Source of the DNA: Patescibacteria group bacterium
Lineage (GTDB): Bacteria > Patescibacteriota > Minisyncoccia > Phycocordibacterales > Phycocordibacteraceae
Direction: 5' to 3'
DNA: 39,806 nucleotides
NCBI GenBank assembly: GCA_013815345.1
Contig: JACDGK010000005.1
Span: 27,374-67,179 of the forward strand
Shown: piece by piece, positions 27,091 through 35,231 of the stretch
How the letters are laid out: every line of letters begins with the position of its first letter
Numbering within the stretch: position 1 is the first letter of the stretch
Position numbers and translations under genes: made by a program
The notes under the pieces: generated by a model
Told to the model about the DNA's origin: nothing
What the model saw: only the letters and a program-made list of their open reading frames with translations
Databases searched by the model: none

Positions 27091-27147
27091 GCTTCAGTAA
27101 GTGTCGATAAGTGCAAGTAAATAACGGCGGCCCGCTTTTCTCCACGC

Positions 27148-27177
27148 CAGAAACCCGCACTTCAGTGCGGGTTTCTG
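27148..27177. repeat. Intergenic perfect hairpin, 13 bp, between pilin-like genes 4 and 5
   Basis: CAGAAACCCGCAC-TTCA-GTGCGGGTTTCTG; no T-tract follows. Confidence 0.9.
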
Positions 27178-27190
27178 CTATTATAAATCT

Positions 27191-27469
27191 ATGTATCCTC
27201 CCAGTACGAGCACGAATGCGCCGCTCAACGATTTTATTACCAAGGCCGAAACACAAATACTCACTCCTCTCATCACGCTTCTTGCGCTTGCAGCATTTGT
27301 GATTTTTATTTGGGGAGTGATTACCTACATCCGCAACGCTGATAATGACGAGAAGCGCAAAGAGGGAACTCGACATATGCTCTGGGGCGTTATCGGTTTG
27401 ACCATTATTTTCGGCGCAAGTGCTATCGTGACAATTATAGGAAATACCGCAAACTCGCTTTTTAAGTAA
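27191..27469 (+). CDS. T4SS-pilin-like small membrane protein 5
   Basis: FVIFIWGVITYIRNADNDEKRKEGTRHMLWGVIGLTIIFGASAIVTII. Confidence 0.68.
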   Translation: MYPPSTSTNAPLNDFITKAETQILTPLITLLALAAFVIFIWGVITYIRNADNDEKRKEGTRHMLWGVIGLTIIFGASAIVTIIGNTANSLFK

Positions 27470-27496
27470 AGTGAGAAGAGTTCAGGAAAAAGAAAA

Positions 27497-27526
27497 GGCG
27501 CGGTACTCCCGAAGGAATACCGCGCC
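27497..27526. terminator. Hairpin between convergent genes
   Basis: GGCGCGGTA..TACCGCGCC with inner TCC-CGAA-GGA. Confidence 0.6.
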
Positions 27527-27552
27527 ATTGTTGTTGCCCTTGACGTACTGTC

Positions 27553-28311
27553 TTAGGCAGTCTTTGCGGGAGCGAAGCGGTAGATGACCGGTCCGTCATC
27601 TCCCTCCGTCCGTAGGAACTGGGCTGCGTCGCCGCCCTCTGTGGAATGACAGATGTCATCCTTTGGATCAGTTGGCCACTCCGTTGAAAGGGTGCCGATC
27701 TTGTGGCACCTCATCATGAATTGGCCACCCTCCTGAGTTTTCAAAGTCATTAGGGTATAGCCCGGAGGAATTTTGATGGTCTCTGACCACTTTTGTTCCC
27801 TATAGCCTTTCGCCTTATCTTCCGCGAATGCAAGGACTGTTTGCCAGTCCTCCGAGACGATAGTCGCCGCCGGTGGTATTGGCGGCTGAACCGTCTTGGC
27901 CGGTGAGGCCTGAATAGTCTCCGGCGATTGGGGAGTCTGCGAGACCCTGCCAAAAGCATGGGATCCGTATTCCGCCACCATCGCGCTGTGCCAAAAGCCT
28001 ACGACGATTTTTACAACGACGAGAAGCACCACGAGACAGACCGCAGCCAGAATTAACGAACCGACAACGGAAAGAACTTTTTTGCCGCTGGCGTTCGCGC
28101 CACTGAGCAAGCCCTTAGATGAACTCGCCTTTGGTGCGGGCGACGTCACCGGTTGAGGGTTATTCGTTTGAGCCGCGGGTGTGGATCCCCGTCTCGCACG
28201 ATTGGCGCGAGAATGTGACCAGAGAATCGCCAGTGCACCCGCAACAATCGCGAGCAACACAATGAGGATTCCGAGCACGCCCCATGCCACGGCGTTGGCT
28301 AATGATTCCAT
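27553..28311 (-). CDS. Hypothetical membrane protein
   Basis: Two predicted TM segments, charged C-terminal domain; overlaps the downstream end of the 28311-29495 gene. Confidence 0.65.
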   Translation of the reverse strand: MESLANAVAWGVLGILIVLLAIVAGALAILWSHSRANRARRGSTPAAQTNNPQPVTSPAPKASSSKGLLSGANASGKKVLSVVGSLILAAVCLVVLLVVVKIVVGFWHSAMVAEYGSHAFGRVSQTPQSPETIQASPAKTVQPPIPPAATIVSEDWQTVLAFAEDKAKGYREQKWSETIKIPPGYTLMTLKTQEGGQFMMRCHKIGTLSTEWPTDPKDDICHSTEGGDAAQFLRTEGDDGPVIYRFAPAKTA

Positions 28312-29495
28312 TACTTGTCCTCCAGTAGCTTCTTGAACGCTTCCGGCGTCGTGATGCCGAGAGAATTGAGAAGTGGCGCAAGGCCGGTTTGAGAGATAAG
28401 CGGGTTGTTAGCCCAGATAATCGTTTTGCCTTCTCCGTTGGCTTGCATGGCGTCGAGTTGAGCGAGTAGTGCTCCCGTCTCGCCATGAGCTTCCATCACT
28501 TTCAGTCGAGCAGCGAGCGATTTCGCCTCAGCCTTGCCTTTTTTAAGAATGACATAGGCGTCAGCTTTACCGCGGTTTTGCGTGGCCAGCGCTTCTTGCT
28601 CGGACGTATACCTGTCCAAGGTCGTCCGCTCATGCTCAGCCGCGGCAGCGCCGGTCAGATCCACGTCAAGCAGATCCGCCGTTCGAATGGATGTGCCATA
28701 TCGTTCGGCAAGTCCGCTCGAAACGCCTTCGCCGTCATCTGGGAGTTTTCCCGTAAGTTGGATGATCGGCGTGGAAAAGTTCCGCGTTACGTCTGGATGA
28801 TCACCCGGAGATCCTGACGTCGCGCCAAGTTCCGAATTGATCATGGAAAACGTGCGAGAACCGATGAAGTCCCGCCCCCGACGATCGGACCCGGCAGTCA
28901 CCTGCTTGAGCCAATCTTCGGTCTTGAAGAGTGCGCGGTATGGATTGTTCGTCCAGGTGGTAAGCAGATAGGTGACGTCGACCGGTAGAGGGTCGATGGT
29001 CTTTATGCTTCTCATCTGGATGGCATATGGAAAATCCTTAACGTAGATGAAGTTTGTGCGCTCCTTACGTGACTTCACGCACTCATCTCCCGCCGAATTA
29101 ACGCTGAACTCCTTCCATTCGAACGGATACGTGTAGACCGTTCGAAGATTCGGAATTCCAACCCAATGAAGGCCGAGCCACCGAACCAGAGGATGGCGAT
29201 CATCGTAGTGCTCCGCGGACTCAGTGTCGGGCAGCACCTCCCAATCGGGTTTACGGGGATCGTGCAGCCGCTTCTTTCGCGGGTCGTTGAGATGATAGTT
29301 TTTGAACGCCATCACGAAGTGGTCGAAGTCCTCGCCCCGCATGATAGCTTTCGCGGTGCCTTCTTGAACCGTGGTGAACAAAATATCACCGTCGGCAAGT
29401 TCACGCAAAATGAAAGGAAGACCCAAGCCAAGGGCGATGAGACCTCCTAGCACAAACGCGAAAAGCGTGAGCAGTAGCGGATAGTTGTGAGCCAT
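28311..29495 (-). CDS. Membrane-anchored SPFH/band-7-like protein (tentative)
   Basis: N-terminal TM then YGTSIRTADLLDVDLTGAAAAEHERTTLDRYTSEQEALATQNRGKADAYVILKKGKAEAKSLAARL, SPFH-like organisation. Confidence 0.55.
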   Translation of the reverse strand: MAHNYPLLLTLFAFVLGGLIALGLGLPFILRELADGDILFTTVQEGTAKAIMRGEDFDHFVMAFKNYHLNDPRKKRLHDPRKPDWEVLPDTESAEHYDDRHPLVRWLGLHWVGIPNLRTVYTYPFEWKEFSVNSAGDECVKSRKERTNFIYVKDFPYAIQMRSIKTIDPLPVDVTYLLTTWTNNPYRALFKTEDWLKQVTAGSDRRGRDFIGSRTFSMINSELGATSGSPGDHPDVTRNFSTPIIQLTGKLPDDGEGVSSGLAERYGTSIRTADLLDVDLTGAAAAEHERTTLDRYTSEQEALATQNRGKADAYVILKKGKAEAKSLAARLKVMEAHGETGALLAQLDAMQANGEGKTIIWANNPLISQTGLAPLLNSLGITTPEAFKKLLEDK

Positions 29496-29537
29496 CTAAT
29501 TCTCCTTTGAATGGCAAAGATCAATTAAGCTGAATAT

Positions 29538-29565
29538 AGTATACTAAAACAATAGGTAATGTCAA
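29538..29565 (-). promoter_or_regulatory. Predicted sigma70-type promoter for 29495-27553
   Basis: Minus: TTGACA (29560-29565) - 16 nt - TATACT (29538-29543). Confidence 0.65.
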
Positions 29566-29612
29566 GCCTCTCTCTATTGCCAGAGTTCTTTATTTACTCG
29601 TTTATTTAAATG

Positions 29613-29694
29613 TGCCCAGGAGAGGACTTGAACCTCCACCCCCGAAGGGACCTGCTCCTAAGGCAAGCGTGTATACCAATTTCACCACCTGGGC
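29613..29694 (-). tRNA. tRNA-Leu(TAG)
   Basis: Minus: GCCCAGGTGGTGAAATTGGTATACACGCTTGCCTTAGGAGCAGGTCCCTTCGGGGGTGGAGGTTCAAGTCCTCTCCTGGGCA; anticodon loop CTTAGGA. Confidence 0.95.
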
Positions 29695-29727
29695 GTCTCA
29701 CTACTGTATCGTGTTTTTTTAAATTTG

Positions 29728-29800
29728 TCCGCCTGCCTGGATTCGAACCAGGGACCATCTCCTTAAGAGGGAGTTGCTCTACCAACTGAGCTACAGGCGG
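29728..29800 (-). tRNA. tRNA-Lys(CTT)
   Basis: Minus: CCGCCTGTAGCTCAGTTGGTAGAGCAACTCCCTCTTAAGGAGATGGTCCCTGGTTCGAATCCAGGCAGGCGGA; anticodon loop CTCTTAA. Confidence 0.92.
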
Positions 29801-29811
29801 TGAGTGAGGTC

Positions 29812-29839
29812 AAACCATATAGTTCTTACTATATGGTTT
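29812..29839. repeat. 11-bp inverted repeat upstream of the tRNA-Lys/tRNA-Leu pair
   Basis: AAACCATATAG-TTCTTA-CTATATGGTTT. Confidence 0.85.
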
Positions 29840-29926
29840 TGCGCCGAGCGAGCCGCTGGTATGTAATCATACAGGCGGTAGCGACGACGTGAGGAAATCA
29901 TATAAGAAATGCTGGTACTTTTCAAT

Positions 29927-31075
29927 CTATTCCACGATACGTTTCAAGTGTTGAGGAATGTGCACGAGGATGACATACGGTGTGGTTCTAGAAAGTTCGG
30001 CCATCTTCTCCACGGAATTGATGTCAGAAGAGTTTCGACTGATGACGGTCACGACGTCGCCAGGGGCGACGTCGTGAACATGCGTCACCTCAATACTACT
30101 CATATTCATACTCACACGACCCGCAATGGCGCAGGACTGTCCTCGCACCTGCATCGCGCCCACATTCGAAAGTTGGCGATCAACACCTTCAAAATAGCCT
30201 GCGGGAACCGTCGCTATTTTTGAAGTTTGCGTCGCAGTATGGGTTGCGTTGTACCCAACTGATTCGCCACTTTGAATTTCACGTACTGAACTTATCAATG
30301 AGCGCATTTCAAGTACGGGCATAAGCGGCAAATCACCATGCAGAGACGTATCGAAACCATACAAGCCGATGCCAAGTCGGATAACATTGACGTTCATTTC
30401 CCCACTTAAGGGGATACCTTTAGTGGCCGGCATATGACGGTACTCAGTAGTGGGAAACGCATCGGCAACTCGTGGAAGAATTTTCTTCCACACAGCGATT
30501 TGTTTTTGGGTGAACGATTGATCAGAATTCTCTGCATCAGCAAAATGTGAACAAATTCCCACAACGCTCAAATGAGAATTTGATTTGATGAGCACAATTG
30601 CTTTCTCAAGATCTTGAGGAAGTATTCCTTGACGATGCATGCCGGTGTCGATTTTCAAATGGATTCGTATGGGCTTTGTAGCTATCCGCACCAAATCCTG
30701 AAGTTGGATAATATCTATGATGCCGTAGTCGACGCTTTGGAGACGATTGTTATTTATTTCCTCGGGACGGACGTATCCGATGATAAGGATGCGGGATTGA
30801 ATGCCCGCACGCCGGAGCGTGCGGGCTTCATAAAATGAATCAACGGCAAAAAATGCAATGTTCTCTTTATCGAGGAGCTCAGCAATAACGCAAAGTCCGT
30901 GACCGTACGCATTGCTTTTGAGTACGGGAGCAAAGGCGACGTCGGGGTATCGTTCCCGATACGTTCGTAGGTTATGCAGGAGATTGGCTCGGGAAATGCC
31001 GACCTCCACAATCGGACGATGCGTTTCGAATTTCCTGCGAATTTTTCTCGCGATACTGCGAATGGTTTTCTGCAT
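29927..31075 (-). CDS. alr: Alanine racemase
   Basis: PVLKSNAYGHGL, HLKIDTGMHRQGI, NVIRLGIGLYG, VGYNATHTA. ATG at 31075 preferred. Confidence 0.93.
   Translation of the reverse strand: MQKTIRSIARKIRRKFETHRPIVEVGISRANLLHNLRTYRERYPDVAFAPVLKSNAYGHGLCVIAELLDKENIAFFAVDSFYEARTLRRAGIQSRILIIGYVRPEEINNNRLQSVDYGIIDIIQLQDLVRIATKPIRIHLKIDTGMHRQGILPQDLEKAIVLIKSNSHLSVVGICSHFADAENSDQSFTQKQIAVWKKILPRVADAFPTTEYRHMPATKGIPLSGEMNVNVIRLGIGLYGFDTSLHGDLPLMPVLEMRSLISSVREIQSGESVGYNATHTATQTSKIATVPAGYFEGVDRQLSNVGAMQVRGQSCAIAGRVSMNMSSIEVTHVHDVAPGDVVTVISRNSSDINSVEKMAELSRTTPYVILVHIPQHLKRIVE
30049..30077. repeat. Intragenic hairpin, 13 bp, in alr
   Basis: TCACGACGTCGCC-AGG-GGCGACGTCGTGA. Confidence 0.92.
30803..30826. 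repeat. Intragenic hairpin, 10 bp, in alr
   Basis: GCCCGCACGC-CGGA-GCGTGCGGGC. Confidence 0.9.
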
Positions 31076-31077
31076 GG

Positions 31078-31160
31078 TGTCGGGAGTGGGAGTCGAACCC
31101 ACACGGCATTTCTGCCAGGGGATTTTAAGTCCCCGCTGTCTACCATTCCATCATCCCGAC
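31078..31160 (-). tRNA. tRNA-Leu(TAA)
   Basis: Minus: GTCGGGATGATGGAATGGTAGACAGCGGGGACTTAAAATCCCCTGGCAGAAATGCCGTGTGGGTTCGACTCCCACTCCCGACA; anticodon loop CTTAAAA. Confidence 0.95.
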
Positions 31161-31212
31161 TACTTTACTATTGTAGTCGTTTTTCTACCTATTTCGCAAT
31201 GGACATTTATTA

Positions 31213-31287
31213 TGGAGGCCTGAGCGGGAATCGCACCCGCGCGTAGAGGATTTGCAGTCCCCCGCGTTTCTACTTCGCCATCAGGCC
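31213..31287 (-). tRNA. tRNA-Cys(GCA), CCA encoded, atypical T-loop
   Basis: Minus: GGCCTGATGGCGAAGTAGAAACGCGGGGGACTGCAAATCCTCTACGCGCGGGTGCGATTCCCGCTCAGGCCTCCA; U73; T-loop TGCGATT. Confidence 0.9.
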
Positions 31288-31299
31288 CGTTCGATAATA

Positions 31300-31668
31300 C
31301 TAACTCGGGTCGGTCTCGGACGCTACGCTTGAATCAGATATCTCATTGCTGATCTCATCGAGGCGCTGCCGGTTCTGTTCACCGTAGTCGAATTCGAACT
31401 TGATAAAGGGAAGTATGGCAAAACGGCCGTGTTGTTTTAAGTATTGGCGAAAAGGATCACGATGACGCGCCAGGAACGTTACCGCGTGTTCTCGTTCTTG
31501 GTCAGGAAAAACACTTACGAAAATAGTGGCGTTTTTGCGATCGGGACTAATATCAGCGCGTGTGGGAGTGATGAGAGTCGTTCGACCGGCTTCAAGCGCG
31601 ATATATTGTGCTGCAAGGTGGAGAAGGTTCGATGCCGCTTTGTCACTTCGTATGCGGTCAGGCTTCAT
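31300..31668 (-). CDS. rbfA: Ribosome-binding factor A
   Basis: RIRSDKAASNLLHLAAQYIALEAG...TPTRADISPDRKNATIFVSVFPDQ; adjacent to infB. Confidence 0.82.
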   Translation of the reverse strand: MKPDRIRSDKAASNLLHLAAQYIALEAGRTTLITPTRADISPDRKNATIFVSVFPDQEREHAVTFLARHRDPFRQYLKQHGRFAILPFIKFEFDYGEQNRQRLDEISNEISDSSVASETDPS

Positions 31669-33149
31669 GACTCAACGATGCGGAAGAAGGTGATGGTATC
31701 ACCACCGGCTACTTCGGCTTTGGTTTCTATTTGACCGCCAAACTCACCTTCGGTGCGAATCTCTTTTACATCGGCCCGTGCTTGCTGGAGATTGGTGATT
31801 TTACCGCTGCCGAGGTCCAAACCGCGCCGGTTAATCTTAACAAGATTGCCCACGGCAACAGCACCCGAATCCAGGCGGGCACCGATAACTTGTTTACTGC
31901 CGGTTGCATTAAAAACTTTTAAAATCTTCGCTTCACCCAAAATCTCTTCGACGCGCACCTTCGGTGCGCGTGCTAACAAAAGCTCGCCTACTTTCTTTTC
32001 GAGATCGTAGATAATATCAAACGTTTCGATTTGAACACCGGCGCGTTCAGCGAGCTCTCGAGCACTTTGATCAGTTCCCACATGAAAAGCGATAATTGTC
32101 GCACCACCCGCCTGTGCCGTTTTTACATCACCTTCCGAAACACTCCCTACCCCCTCGTGCACTATCTGCAGTGCTGCTCGATCATGCGTTGCTTTAGAAA
32201 GCTCGTGGATGATGGCTTCAATGCTCCCCGTAACATCGGCTTTAATGATGATCGGAAGAAGCTCTTTGCCTTCCGCAGTTGCGTCTTCTCGAATACGGGA
32301 AGCATTTGTCGGCTGCACACCGCTCGCCATAATCTTCTCTGCTTCTTTTTTGTTCGCCACAATACTAAACGGAGTACCAGCCGCAGGAAGACCGTTCCAC
32401 CCTGAAATTGATACAGGCTGTGATGCTTTTCCCTCGGGAATTCGTTTGCCAAGAAAGTTCTCAATAAAACGAACGGGTGTGCTTGCTTGTCCTGCAACTG
32501 CCACAGAACCTGTCGTCAAGGTGCCGTCCTTAATGATGAGGGTCGCACTAACGCCTCGCTTTGGATCTTGTGATGATTCGAGCACGAATCCTGTAGCGGG
32601 AAGTGTCGCATCTGCCGTGAGTTCGGCAAGATCAGCGGTGAGAAGCACAAGGTCGAGAAGTCCCGGTATACCCTCACCGGTTTTCGAAGAAACCGGCACA
32701 TAGGGAATCGAACCGCCAAGTCCCTCGAGATATATGCCGTTTTCTATAACCGATGCCTTGGCGCGTTCGATGTCTGCACCGTTTTTGTCCATTTTAGTAA
32801 AGGCAATGACATAGGGAATGCCGGCTTCTTCGATAGCCTCATGGGCCTCTTTTGTTTGCGGTTTTACTGCTTCGTCAGCAGCAACGACGAGAATAGCAAC
32901 ATCAGCAACTTGTGCACCGCGCGCGCGGAGCGCGCGGAAAGCTTCATGGCCAGGCGTATCGAGAAAGGTAATAGTACGCAGTACGCCTTCATGCGCGTGC
33001 TCTGCTTCATAGGCAGATACATGCTGCGTAATGCCGCCGGCTTCGCCGGCGGTCACGTTGCTTTTGCGGATATAGTCCAGCAACGACGATTTTCCATGGT
33101 CGATGTGACCCATAACGGCGACAATAGGGGGACGAGGAGTACGTGCCAT
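31665..33149 (-). CDS. infB: Translation initiation factor IF-2 (short N-terminus)
   Basis: [46 protein letters not shown] at 33149 preferred. Confidence 0.96.
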   Translation of the reverse strand: MARTPRPPIVAVMGHIDHGKSSLLDYIRKSNVTAGEAGGITQHVSAYEAEHAHEGVLRTITFLDTPGHEAFRALRARGAQVADVAILVVAADEAVKPQTKEAHEAIEEAGIPYVIAFTKMDKNGADIERAKASVIENGIYLEGLGGSIPYVPVSSKTGEGIPGLLDLVLLTADLAELTADATLPATGFVLESSQDPKRGVSATLIIKDGTLTTGSVAVAGQASTPVRFIENFLGKRIPEGKASQPVSISGWNGLPAAGTPFSIVANKKEAEKIMASGVQPTNASRIREDATAEGKELLPIIIKADVTGSIEAIIHELSKATHDRAALQIVHEGVGSVSEGDVKTAQAGGATIIAFHVGTDQSARELAERAGVQIETFDIIYDLEKKVGELLLARAPKVRVEEILGEAKILKVFNATGSKQVIGARLDSGAVAVGNLVKINRRGLDLGSGKITNLQQARADVKEIRTEGEFGGQIETKAEVAGGDTITFFRIVES

Positions 33150-33208
33150 ATCAAATGAGTACACCACAGCACTTGCATAAATGCAATTAGCAGTACACTT
33201 TAAGAAGC

Positions 33209-34414
33209 ATGAATCTGTTTACGAATAAAAAAGCACGAGTATACCTTGACTGGGCTTCTGCTGCACCGATTTCTAAATCTGTTCAGCAATTGTTCTTGGA
33301 TTGTCTTACCGAGTACGGAAATCCTTCCTCTCCTCATGCAGAAGGCGAGCGAGCGAGAATCATGCTTGAGGATGCTCGAAGTACTATCGCGCGACTCGTC
33401 GAAGTAAAGCCCGAAACCGTACTCTTTACGTCAGGAGCTACTGAAGCAAATGCGATTGCGATACAAGGCCACATTCGTGCACTTATAGCGAAAGGGAAAA
33501 AACCCGACGATCTCCATGTGCTCTATCTGCCAACGGCACACGCATCAGTTATTGAAAATATGAAAGCGATTGCAAAAGAAGGCGTTCTCATCGAGGCCTT
33601 GAAGTTGGGTGAAGGCGCTATTGATCTTGCGATGTTAAAAAAACAAATTCGACCGGAGACGGTACTTGTCTCGATGGACCACGTGTGTGGGGAAACGGGG
33701 ACGATCTATAAAACTCGGGACGTCAGGAGGGTTTTAGATGCAGTGCAGAATGGTCAAGAGAAAAAGGGCCGTGCGCGTATTCTTCTGCATGTCGATGCGA
33801 GTCAGGCGCCTTTGATAGAATCTATCGAGCATACCCGTCTTGGCGCAGACCTTCTTACGCTGGATGCACAAAAGATAGGTGGCATTCGGGGTATCGGTGC
33901 TCTCATACGAGCGAACGTACAGATCCCACTCGAACCTCTCATGTACGGCGGTGGGCAAGAGCAAGGAATGCGGCCGGGAACGGAAAATCCAGCTCTGGCA
34001 GCTGCGTTTGCTCAAGCGCTATCTGAAGCACAAAAGGGAAGGGAAGTTTTTTTGGAACACGCGCGCGAAGCGCGCGTGTTCCTTTTGGAAATTCTTTCAA
34101 AAGAATTTCCAGACATGTTGCTGAACGCCGGAAAGATTTCTGCACCTCATATCCTCAATATTTCCTTTCCGGGACGCAATACCGATTATGCCGTTATGTT
34201 GTTTTCGGAGGCAGGCTACGCCGTATCGACAAAAAGTGCGTGCGAAACAAATGAAGAAGGTTCTCGAGCGGTGCTCATTCTTACGGGAGATCGAGAGCGA
34301 GCGATTTCAACCCTCCGAATTTCGTGGGGTCCCTCTACCCGCAACTCAGAACTCGAACGTTTTGCGCAAGAACTTATTCGTACCATCCGATTTCTCGACA
34401 TGAATCAGATATAA
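33209..34414 (+). CDS. Cysteine desulfurase (NifS/IscS-like)
   Basis: VYLDWASAAPIS, FTSGATEANAIAIQG, HVDASQAPL, DAQKIGGIRGIGAL, STKSACETNEE. Confidence 0.9.
   Translation: MNLFTNKKARVYLDWASAAPISKSVQQLFLDCLTEYGNPSSPHAEGERARIMLEDARSTIARLVEVKPETVLFTSGATEANAIAIQGHIRALIAKGKKPDDLHVLYLPTAHASVIENMKAIAKEGVLIEALKLGEGAIDLAMLKKQIRPETVLVSMDHVCGETGTIYKTRDVRRVLDAVQNGQEKKGRARILLHVDASQAPLIESIEHTRLGADLLTLDAQKIGGIRGIGALIRANVQIPLEPLMYGGGQEQGMRPGTENPALAAAFAQALSEAQKGREVFLEHAREARVFLLEILSKEFPDMLLNAGKISAPHILNISFPGRNTDYAVMLFSEAGYAVSTKSACETNEEGSRAVLILTGDRERAISTLRISWGPSTRNSELERFAQELIRTIRFLDMNQI
34054..34082. repeat. Intragenic hairpin, 13 bp, in the cysteine desulfurase gene
   Basis: GGAACACGCGCGC-GAA-GCGCGCGTGTTCC. 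Confidence 0.95.
34086..34111. repeat. Intragenic hairpin, 11 bp, 3 nt downstream of the previous one
   Basis: TGGAAATTCTT-TCAA-AAGAATTTCCA. Confidence 0.92.
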
Positions 34415-34432
34415 ATGTCGTATACTATACCT

Positions 34433-35206
34433 ATGAATATTGAGGATCTTTCGAAGGCACAGCTTTTATTGCTTATGCTTCTCGTAAATTTTATTACGTC
34501 AATCGCGACGGCAGTGTTGACCGTGTCTCTCCTTGACCAAGCTCCGGCGAATGTAACGCAAACCGTAAATCGAATCGTTGACCATACGATCGAAACTATT
34601 GGTACTACTTCGCCACTTGCCACTATCATCTCGCCTCCTGTTCCGGCACCGAAACCAGTCATTCAGAACAATGACCAGCTTTTGATCAGCGCGATAAGTG
34701 CCGAAAAGGCACGCATGGTGAGTGTGTACGGTAGCTTGGGTACGTCGACACCAGTCATCGCGACAGGTACCTATTTACCAAAAACGCGCGCTGTCATTCT
34801 CGCGACGCAGCCTGGACTACCTTCCACCGTCACGATTTTATTTTCTGATGGATCTAAGCAGCTCGCCTCGACTTCTCATCTGGGTGCCACTATTACGATC
34901 TACGGCTTCTCCGATACTGCCGTATTACCAAGTGCTCCCACTCCACTCATTATCGACCACGCCACCTTAAAACAAGGTCAGTCAGTGGTCGCTCTCGCTG
35001 CAGATGACAGCGCGGTTACCGGCATCATTTCCAAGGTAGATGATCTGGGAGTGCACACTAATTTACCTGCTATCCCAGCAGGAAGCGCTGCGGTGGATAA
35101 CGCGGGAAATATTGTGGGTATATCAAGCGGCACTGCAGGACTTTTCCTTCCTGCCGACAAAATAACGACGCTTCTCACCGCAACATCTACTCCTACTGGC
35201 CCGTAA
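34433..35206 (+). CDS. Membrane-anchored protein with a trypsin-like fold, apparently degenerate
   Basis: N-terminal TM; STPVIATGTYLPKTRAVILAT, AGSAAVDNAGNIVGISSGTAGLFLPADKI resembling S1C proteases; no clear catalytic triad. Confidence 0.5.
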   Translation: MNIEDLSKAQLLLLMLLVNFITSIATAVLTVSLLDQAPANVTQTVNRIVDHTIETIGTTSPLATIISPPVPAPKPVIQNNDQLLISAISAEKARMVSVYGSLGTSTPVIATGTYLPKTRAVILATQPGLPSTVTILFSDGSKQLASTSHLGATITIYGFSDTAVLPSAPTPLIIDHATLKQGQSVVALAADDSAVTGIISKVDDLGVHTNLPAIPAGSAAVDNAGNIVGISSGTAGLFLPADKITTLLTATSTPTGP

Positions 35207-35231
35207 TACTATATAGGAGTAAAATCTATAT

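Noticed and set aside
29840-29890. A fourth copy of the three-copy element
   Set aside because: Only short, composition-level similarity (..GTGAGG, GC-rich segment); the diagnostic AAATTTTCAGCAGAAAATTATGCGT half is absent.
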